From Oscillospiraceae bacterium (GTDB taxonomy: Bacteria > Bacillota > Clostridia > Oscillospirales > Oscillospiraceae), in contig JAFXYJ010000012.1 in the NCBI GenBank assembly GCA_017541825.1, positions 1-49,057 on the forward strand: 49,057 nt of DNA, given 5' to 3'. The notes below the pieces were generated by a model, which saw only the letters and a program-made list of their open reading frames with translations, did not search any database and was not told the origin of the DNA. The position numbers and the translations under genes were made by a program. Within the stretch, counting starts at the first letter, position 1. Every line of letters starts with the position of its first letter. Shown here piece by piece: positions 43,601 through 49,057 of the stretch.

Positions 43601-43633
43601 AAAACCGCGTTTTACGGCACAAAACGCGGTTTT
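43601..43633. repeat. 13-bp perfect inverted repeat upstream of the second ATPase
   Basis: AAAACCGCGTTTT and AAAACGCGGTTTT flank ACGGCAC. It may be a second terminator or an operator; each arm is also self-similar. Confidence 0.6.
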
Positions 43634-43757
43634 TGTTCGGTTTTGAACGTTTTGAACGATCTGCTTCTTCTATACCGCACAGAACTGATGTACAATAAAA
43701 AACAAACAGTTCGATAAAAAACACAGTATATTTTAATACGGACAGAGGTGCGGTGCT

Positions 43758-45611
43758 GTGAGCAGATGGCTGGAAAACGAGACAAAGCTGACGGGGATCT
43801 TTGCGGGGATCTCCGCCGTATCGCTCATCCTGAGTCTGACGGGGGCGCTAAAAGACGTTCTCCCGGCAGACATCGCATGGACCGCGATCATCCTTTGCGG
43901 CGTACCGATCCTGGTAGGGGCGTTCAGGGGCGTCCTCTTCGAGCATGACATCAAGGCGGATGTGCTGGTTGCCATGGCGTTGATCGCCTCCGTGGCCACG
44001 GGAGAATTCTTCGCCGCAGGCGAGGTGGCGCTGATCATGCAGATCGGCTCTCTGCTGGAGGATTATACCTCCGGCAAGGCCAGGGAGGGCATCGAGAAGC
44101 TGATCCGGCTCACGCCGCAGACGGCGCATCTGGTCCGCGGCGGCGCCCAGACCGACGTCCCCGTCGAGCGGCTGTCGGTCGGTGACCGGATCCGGGTGCT
44201 GGCTGGAGAGACGATACCGGTCGACGGGCTCATTATCGAAGGCGAAACGACGATAGACCAGTCTGTCATGACCGGGGAGAGCATCCCGGTTGACAAAAAG
44301 GCCGGCGACCGGGTCTCCAGCGGCACGGTCAACCGGTTCGGCACGTTCCTGATGGAAGCGGAAAAGGAGAGCGGGGATTCCTCCCTGCAGAGGATGATCC
44401 GCCTGACGGAGGAGGCGGAAGAAAACAGGGCACCCGTCGTTACTCTCGCGGACAAATGGGCTACCTGGCTCGTGGTCGTGGCCTTTGCCTGCGCGGTCGG
44501 GACATGGATCTTTACCGGAGAATTCATGAGAGCCGTCACCGTGCTCGTGGTGTTCTGTCCCTGCGCGTTTATCCTGGCCACGCCTACCGCCGTCCTTGCG
44601 GGGATCGGAAATGCGGCCAGATACGGTATGATCATCCGTTCCGGCAGCTCCCTCGAGAAGCTGTCCCGGATCAGGCGGGCAGCTTTTGACAAGACCGGCA
44701 CCCTTACCTGCGGGAAGGCGACGGTCACGAGGACGGTCAGCTTTGACGACGCCTTGAGTGAACGGGACATCCTCCGGATAGCGGCGTCGGCGGAAAAGCT
44801 GTCGGAGCATCCGCTCGGAAAGGCGATCGTCAGTGCCTATGACGGCGCTCTGTCAGAGGCAACGGATTTCAAGATCGATGCGGGCCGCGGCATACGGGCG
44901 ACGGTGGAGGGCTGGTCGGTGATCGCCGGCAAGGCGGAGTATATGATCTCCCGGGGCATCGATCTGTCCCCGGCCGAGCGGGAATCGGAATCGTCCCGGG
45001 CCGAAGGGGCTACCGTGATCTGCCTGGCGATCGACGGCAAGCTGGCAGGGCTCCTGTCGCTGGCGGATACGCTTCGCGGCGATTCCGCGCTGACGGTCCG
45101 GAACCTGATCGGATCCGGCGTGACGCCGATGCTCCTGACCGGGGACAACCGGCAGGCTGCGGAAGCCATCGCAAAGCAGGTCGGAATAACAGATGTGAGG
45201 TCAGATCTCCTGCCGGAAGAAAAGATGGAGATAATCAAGGGCTGCAGCGGGAGCAATGAACCCATCTGCATGATCGGCGACGGCGTGAACGACGCGCTCG
45301 CGATGACGGCGGCGGACGCCGGGATCGCCATGGGAGGCATCGGCAGCGACATCGCCATCGAGTCCGCGGATGCGGTGCTCGTGGGCGATGACATCAAGCG
45401 TATCCCGTATCTTTTCCGCCTGACGAAAAAAGTCATGCAGAAGGTCAGGACCAATATCATTGCCGCTATGATCATCAACATCACGGCGGTGGCGCTGTCC
45501 GCCGCGGGGGTGCTGACCCCTGTCACCGGGGCGCTGTGGCATAACTGCGGATCCGTGTTTGTGGTGGTAAACGCGGCCATGCTGCTCAGGTACAGGGACG
45601 ATCAGCCATAA
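43758..45611 (+). CDS. P1B-type heavy-metal-transporting ATPase, second copy
   Basis: This 617-residue paralogue of the first ATPase has CPC in FCPCAFILATPTAV, DKTGTLTCG, MTGESIPVDK and a C-terminal ALWHNCGSVFVVVN. No HMA domain is present. In the hinge motif it reads GDGVNDALAM where almost all relatives have GDGVNDAPA, a proline-to-leucine change. It begins at GTG (43758) with AGAGGTG nine bases upstream. Its upstream region has no CsoR-like box, so it is probably controlled differently from the first copy. A perfect hairpin follows seven bases after its stop. The metal is unknown; the shared HN-x-GS motif suggests the same family as the first. Confidence 0.92.
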   Translation: MSRWLENETKLTGIFAGISAVSLILSLTGALKDVLPADIAWTAIILCGVPILVGAFRGVLFEHDIKADVLVAMALIASVATGEFFAAGEVALIMQIGSLLEDYTSGKAREGIEKLIRLTPQTAHLVRGGAQTDVPVERLSVGDRIRVLAGETIPVDGLIIEGETTIDQSVMTGESIPVDKKAGDRVSSGTVNRFGTFLMEAEKESGDSSLQRMIRLTEEAEENRAPVVTLADKWATWLVVVAFACAVGTWIFTGEFMRAVTVLVVFCPCAFILATPTAVLAGIGNAARYGMIIRSGSSLEKLSRIRRAAFDKTGTLTCGKATVTRTVSFDDALSERDILRIAASAEKLSEHPLGKAIVSAYDGALSEATDFKIDAGRGIRATVEGWSVIAGKAEYMISRGIDLSPAERESESSRAEGATVICLAIDGKLAGLLSLADTLRGDSALTVRNLIGSGVTPMLLTGDNRQAAEAIAKQVGITDVRSDLLPEEKMEIIKGCSGSNEPICMIGDGVNDALAMTAADAGIAMGGIGSDIAIESADAVLVGDDIKRIPYLFRLTKKVMQKVRTNIIAAMIINITAVALSAAGVLTPVTGALWHNCGSVFVVVNAAMLLRYRDDQP

Positions 45612-45618
45612 CAGACAT

Positions 45619-45660
45619 ACGGCAGGAGGGCTCATCCGGAAGGATGAGCCCTCCTGCCGT
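45619..45660 (+). terminator. Perfect 19-bp hairpin after the second ATPase
   Basis: ACGGCAGGAGGGCTCATCC pairs perfectly with its complement around a GGAA tetraloop. There is no T-run, so it may protect the transcript 3' end as well as end it. Confidence 0.65.
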
Positions 45661-45677
45661 ACGCACCGAAGGTCAGA

Positions 45678-45688
45678 ATTATGTAAAC
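45678..45688 (+). repeat. ATTATGTAAAC motif, copy 6
   Basis: Exact 11-mer on the plus strand, 17 bases past the hairpin that follows the second ATPase. Confidence 0.7.
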
Positions 45689-45782
45689 CATTCCGCCGGG
45701 ATCCGCGTGCCCCGGACGCCGTCGGTCCCTGCGCGGTCAAGCCGCTGCGCTGTGTGACGCAAGCGCGCCCGGCGGCGTTTCA

Positions 45783-46652
45783 ATGCAGCGGAGGCAGCTC
45801 GTGAATGTCATAGGTCTCGTAATAGATCTCAAAAGCCGTGTCCGCATCGCCGGACAGCTCGATCAGCGCCCCGGCCTGGAACATCGTCGACAGGGCGCCG
45901 GAGGGGGCCTTCCATGCGGCGTTGGAAACGACATGCATCGTTTCGGCGCCCGCCTTCTCGGCCCGCAGTATGGCCTCGGCCTCGAACAGGAGCATGCCTG
46001 TCGCGATGTGATAGTCACTGGACACGATCACCAGCTGTTTGACCTGCGGATACTGTTCCGTCAGGATATCATATGTATAGATGGCGTTCTGCGCCGTAGT
46101 GACGGATTTGTCTTCCACGATGACACGCTCTGCGGCGATCCCGTTTTCTATCAGCCATTCCGCCATCTTTCCGGCTTCTGTGGCGTCTTCGTTCTCCGCC
46201 GCGGTCCCGCCTCCGGTGCAGACAATAAGCGCATTGGGATACTTTTCGGCGCTGTTTTTCACGACCGTAAGGCGTTCGATCAGCTCGTCGCGCATGGTCC
46301 CGTCGGGGTTGAGCTGAAATCCGAGGGCAACGATGCACAGCTCATCCGTGTCCGGCAGGCCTTCGGGCAGCACGGTTTCGTTGACGGCCAGCGCGGTATT
46401 GACCGTTTTCCACAGCGTCATGATGCGCTCCCAGCGATCGGCCGCGTCAGCATCCGCGGATCGCAGCTCACCCAGCAGAGACGTGACACGTTCCTCCGCT
46501 TCGTCACCGTAGCTGCCGTAGTCGACCACCAGCTCCTCGACGATCGACTGGCGGTCTCTTTTTTCTTCTTTCCGCCCGCAGCCGGTGCACAGGCAGACGA
46601 ACGAAACAGCCAGGGTCAGACAGAGAATCGGGATGCAAAGCTTTGTTTTCAT
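45783..46652 (-). CDS. DUF218/YdcF-like lipoprotein
   Basis: The 290-residue protein has a lipoprotein signal (lipobox CTGCG near 23-25, in VCLCTGCGRK) and a charged helical region (about 30-90). A DUF218 domain follows (about 100-265). The domain signatures are LCIVALGFQLNPDGTM, LIVCTGGGTA, IVEDKSVTTAQNAIYT and VIVSSDYHIATG, matching the ElyC/SanA/YdcF fold with conserved Asp, Gly and Thr residues. This family is thought to act on envelope precursors or cofactors but its chemistry is mostly unknown. A weak AGAGGTAA ribosome site precedes the ATG. It lies downstream of the unrecognised lipoprotein gene on the same strand, 137 bases away. Confidence 0.85.
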
Positions 46653-46789
46653 GTGATTACCTCTGTAATGGTCTGGGCTGCAGCGGGGAATTACAAGTTT
46701 TCCGCCGTTCCCGGCGCCATGCGAAGGGAGACGTTATTGCCGGGACGTGCGCTCGGCGATTGCCTCGCCGGAGAATGAAGAAAGTGTTC

Positions 46790-48316
46790 TCATTCCACAT
46801 ACCCGAGCTCGATGTATAGCTGGTAATACTCATCGTACAGTCCGCAGCAGGCGTCCATGCCCATGTTTGAACTGAATGCCTTCTGCAGAACTGCCGTCCA
46901 GGAACCGTATTTCGCAAACAGCTCGTCCGGCGTGGGGCCTTCCTCGTGTCCGTAGGTTTCCAGATTGCTTCGCTTTACCTGGGCCAGCCCTTCCGGATCG
47001 TTCTCATAAGACGCAAGGCGCAGGCGGTTCCGCTCCTCCGAGACAGCCCGCGCCATCTCTTCGATCGATGCGCCTTCCTCCCGCATCCGGTACAGGATGT
47101 CCGTCATGGAGTCCATCGATTCATGGTATGCCCTGCGTTCATTCTGCGCTTTTGTCACGAATGCCGGATCGGTCCAGTCATAATCGGCGTAGACGCCCAG
47201 CCGCGTGGATTCGGGATCCGGAGAGAAGCCGTAGACGGCATCGGGATTCTCAACGATATCCTTCATCGCCTCCGGGTTGTCCCGGGGATCGTGCTCGTAG
47301 ACAAAGGGAAGCCGCTCGAAAACCAAATCGTTCCCGGATTCGGACTGATCCTCATGCCAGGTAAAGGTCCCGTCGCCATGGAAGACTATCGTACCGGTGC
47401 CGCCCTCATAGACCGTCTCCTGGCTTTGCAGCTCGCCGTTGTCGTCATAGACGAGGTTCGACTTCGTGCAGCCGGAATAGGCAATGGTCTGTGTGTCAGC
47501 CTCGAGCGTGCCGAAGATATCCCACTGGGTCAGTTCCCATGCGCTGCTGCCCCACTGGATGGTGATCCAGGCGTCTTCGAACCCCGCGTGCCGGACGGCG
47601 GCATGGGCGCGGCCGCACTGATATTCGCCGGCATGGTATATCACGGGACTCAGCCAGTCCGGATCTTCCTCAAATACGGCGATATAATCTGCGCTCTCAT
47701 CCAGCAGCGCCGTGAACTGCGGCTCCGTCGAGAAGTCCTCGCCGTTCTTCGTCCACTTGACGAATATATTGCCTGCCTGCGGCCGGGCGGCAAAGGAATA
47801 GACGGCGGGCTCGGCCAGCCCGATGTAAGCCGACTGCGTCGGATACTCCGTGCCGATCTCCGGAAAGTCCTCGCCCTCGGCGTAAGCGATGTAGCCCCAG
47901 CCCTCCGTGTTGGCAGTGACGATTATTGTGGCCTCCGGCATCTCGTATCTATTGAAGTGGTAGGTCTCGCCGCCTTCAACGGCAAGGAGAAGGCCGTCCT
48001 CGCCCTCCTCGGAAACGGTCACAGTCAGATCGTCCCTGCTGCCGGAAGACGGCAGGGCCCCGTGCAGGCTGTTTCCTTCCTGCGGCAGCATGCCGCCCCA
48101 GGCGTCCTCGATCCAGTCCTCGCCCAGCAGGACGCTCACGTACCAGCCCGGCTCGTCCACGTCATCCATCCGGGTCACAGACAGCATATTATCCTTTTCA
48201 TCCATGAAGTAGCCCTGTCTGGTCCACTCCCGGATGTCGGGTTTCGCCTGTTTCCCGCATGCCGCCAGCGTAAAAACCATACAGACAGCAAGCAGGAGAC
48301 AAATCCTCTTTTTCAT
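46790..48316 (-). CDS. Unrecognised lipoprotein (508 residues)
   Basis: The protein begins MKKRICLLLAVCMVFTLAACGK, a lipoprotein signal with lipobox LAAC and Cys20. A mostly beta-rich region follows (about 25-330) with many Trp, Tyr and Gly residues (WYVSVLLGEDWIEDAWGG, TEGWGYIAYAEG, GTIVFHGDGTFTWHED). It includes a segment like a bacterial surface repeat (AGNIFVKWTKNGEDFSTE, similar to flexible Listeria-Bacteroides repeats). The C-terminal 150 residues are helical (MTDILYRMREEGASIEEMARAVSEERNRLR). I do not recognise the family as a whole. It is preceded by CAAGGAG and lies upstream of the DUF218 lipoprotein on the same strand. It is probably a surface-exposed protein; no function is assigned. 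Confidence 0.8.
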   Translation of the reverse strand: MKKRICLLLAVCMVFTLAACGKQAKPDIREWTRQGYFMDEKDNMLSVTRMDDVDEPGWYVSVLLGEDWIEDAWGGMLPQEGNSLHGALPSSGSRDDLTVTVSEEGEDGLLLAVEGGETYHFNRYEMPEATIIVTANTEGWGYIAYAEGEDFPEIGTEYPTQSAYIGLAEPAVYSFAARPQAGNIFVKWTKNGEDFSTEPQFTALLDESADYIAVFEEDPDWLSPVIYHAGEYQCGRAHAAVRHAGFEDAWITIQWGSSAWELTQWDIFGTLEADTQTIAYSGCTKSNLVYDDNGELQSQETVYEGGTGTIVFHGDGTFTWHEDQSESGNDLVFERLPFVYEHDPRDNPEAMKDIVENPDAVYGFSPDPESTRLGVYADYDWTDPAFVTKAQNERRAYHESMDSMTDILYRMREEGASIEEMARAVSEERNRLRLASYENDPEGLAQVKRSNLETYGHEEGPTPDELFAKYGSWTAVLQKAFSSNMGMDACCGLYDEYYQLYIELGYVE

Positions 48317-48584
48317 GTTTTTTCTCCTTGTGATAATCTGGTCGGAACAAATGATCCGAAAGATACTGATATTATAGCACAGCCGCCTGCAAATGAAAAC
48401 CCCACCCGGCCGACCGTGAGTTTACCGGCGCATTTGAGGTTCGAGGCCTTCCGCCTGACGTTTTAAGCATGGTTTTTGGAGCCGAAATGGGCAAAAAAGA
48501 GGTCCCGCACGACCTGATCGGTTATGCAGGAGTCATTTTTCGTTGAAATTGCAGGGATAACGATGCTTTTCGCCTCATAAACGC

Positions 48585-48627
48585 GATAAATGCCGGATTT
48601 GTCTGGTAGACAAATCCGGCATTTATC
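48585..48627. repeat. Perfect 20-bp inverted repeat with 3-base loop
   Basis: Arms at 48585-48604 and 48608-48627 are exactly complementary (starting GATAAATGCCGG). The T-run is absent on the plus strand, so it is not a typical terminator; a mobile-element relic or transcript-end structure is possible. Confidence 0.8.
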
Positions 48628-48637
48628 TTGTCTATCC

Positions 48638-48686
48638 ACTACTAAACGGTGTCCAGAAAAGGGGTTTACTACCAAAAGGTGTCAGA
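48638..48686 (+). repeat. Imperfect direct repeats ACTAC-AAA-GGTGTC-AGA
   Basis: ACTACTAAACGGTGTCCAGA (48638-48657) and TTACTACCAAAAGGTGTCAGA-like sequence (48666-48686) are related and spaced 28-29 bases apart. The second runs straight into the ATTATGTAAAC motif. Confidence 0.55.
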
Positions 48687-48696
48687 TTATGTAAAC
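48686..48696 (+). repeat. ATTATGTAAAC motif, copy 7
   Basis: Exact 11-mer on the plus strand, fused to the end of the second direct repeat, which reads GGTGTCAG. Copy 6 is preceded by the similar GGTCAGA. Confidence 0.7.
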
Positions 48697-48776
48697 TACT
48701 CGTCAGGCCGTGCGTCTCGTTTTTTGCCGAGATATACAGCCGTCTATTATCACGTGATTGCTTTTTTCGGAGCAGA

Positions 48777-49057
48777 TCATTTTCTGCGTGTTCCTGTGTT
48801 CTCCGAGCCGCGGATCTCCTCGTGATAGAAATAGTCCACGATCACAGGATGCCCCTGTGGCACTCTGCCGTAAGGCAACTCATTGTCCACAAAGGGACAG
48901 TCATACCGTTTTGCCATGGCTTCAGCTCTGGCCTCGAGTCCTTCAAAGCAGCTCCGGTCTTTCTTGTTGTAGATCGCATCGTACAAGCTGACCAGTTCCG
49001 GCCTCTTCTCCGCGATATAGTCCATGATCGTCTTTTTGAAGCCGCCGCGCAGGTTCA
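48777..49057 (-). CDS. Unrecognised protein, C-terminal 93 residues (5' end beyond window)
   Basis: The frame is open to the right edge and ends with a stop at 48777. The visible part reads NLRGGFKKTIMDYIAEKRPELVSL, then YDAIYNKKDRSCFEGLEARAEAM and a tail with YDCPFVDNELPYGR and VDYFYHEEIRG. The pattern RGGFKK...PELVSLYDAIY is reminiscent of the C-termini of some radical-SAM (spore photoproduct lyase-like) proteins of Clostridia. No Fe-S or catalytic motif is within view, so that is a weak suggestion. The composition is like the rest of the window and there are no internal stops. Its 3' side faces the repeat-bearing region and the unrecognised lipoprotein. Confidence 0.6.
   Translation of the reverse strand, partial: NLRGGFKKTIMDYIAEKRPELVSLYDAIYNKKDRSCFEGLEARAEAMAKRYDCPFVDNELPYGRVPQGHPVIVDYFYHEEIRGSENTGTRRK

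Larger units (their letters stand above)
42964..43757. other. 794-base region between two ATPase genes
   Basis: It holds the ATPase promoter with CsoR-like boxes (42981-43032), a sortase fragment (43172-43481), a strong terminator (43517-43557) and a second inverted repeat (43601-43633). Bases 43050-43170 show no convincing gene. The second ATPase starts at 43758. Confidence 0.6.
48317..48776. other. 460-base region with repeats, no clear gene
   Basis: It contains a perfect 20-bp inverted repeat (48585-48627), two imperfect direct repeats (48638-48686) and a copy of the recurrent 11-mer (48686-48696). A 70-codon minus-strand frame at 48463-48675 crosses the inverted repeat and lacks coding signs; I do not call it. 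Confidence 0.55.

Noticed and set aside
48463-48675. 70-codon minus-strand frame
   Set aside because: It runs through a perfect inverted repeat and has no coding signs or recognisable motif.
1-49057. tRNA, rRNA or intact transposase genes
   Set aside because: None could be identified by reading either strand.

Overview
The window is GC-rich DNA with Clostridia-type gene signals: strong GGAGG-type ribosome sites, several TTG/GTG starts, Gram-positive lipoprotein signals, an LCP-like envelope protein, a sortase remnant and a CsoR repressor. Together with the NADH-type methylene-THF reductase cluster, this suggests a gut or anaerobic Clostridia member (Oscillospiraceae-like). That placement is inference; no rRNA, tRNA or other phylogenetic marker is present.

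Bases 1-6,900 (minus strand) hold a one-carbon block: rnfC2 (a MetV/RnfC fusion), metV, metF, fhs and fchA (cut by the left edge). Their order matches the methyl branch of the Wood-Ljungdahl pathway, with a MetF-MetV-RnfC2 reductase like that described in Acetobacterium. trxA lies upstream of the block. Bases 7,000-12,400 (plus) hold a degenerate LCP-like membrane protein and a two-gene ABC exporter whose permease carries a very long coiled coil. Bases 12,445-16,478 (minus) hold a large secreted protein with LRR and Ig-like repeats, split by a frameshift next to an AT-rich LRR cassette. Bases 16,637-19,938 (minus) are a surface O-acetylation operon (MBOAT, DHHW/AlgX-like protein, small lipoprotein).

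Bases 19,992-39,471 form a large acid-sugar/hydroxy-acid catabolic island. A PrpR_N-type regulator is divergent from a plus-strand operon encoding a DUF1537 four-carbon acid sugar kinase, Fe-alcohol dehydrogenase, DHDPS-family aldolase, PdxA-family dehydrogenase, D-2-hydroxyacid dehydrogenase, a small unknown membrane protein, a LarA-like racemase and a TctB-TctA-TctC tripartite transporter. It is followed by a minus-strand pair (DHDPS-family aldolase and UxaA-family dehydratase) and a plus-strand group (cupin, second DUF1537 kinase, AraC regulator, esterase). The likely logic is uptake by Tct, stereo-adjustment by racemase and dehydrogenases, then two routes: kinase plus PdxA to a triose phosphate, and dehydratase plus aldolase to pyruvate and an aldehyde. 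The actual substrate cannot be read from sequence.

Bases 39,552-45,660 hold an alpha/beta hydrolase and a metal-homeostasis region: csoR, two CPC-type P1B ATPases, and three near-palindromic CsoR-like boxes placed on recognisable promoters, with a sortase fragment between the ATPases. Bases 45,783-48,316 hold two lipoproteins (one DUF218/YdcF-like, one unrecognised). The right end has inverted and direct repeats and the 3' end of an unrecognised gene. An 11-bp sequence, ATTATGTAAAC, recurs exactly seven times from 16.6 kb onward (plus one near copy), often at gene ends, and nothing annotated here explains it. No CRISPR array, tRNA, rRNA or intact transposase was seen.
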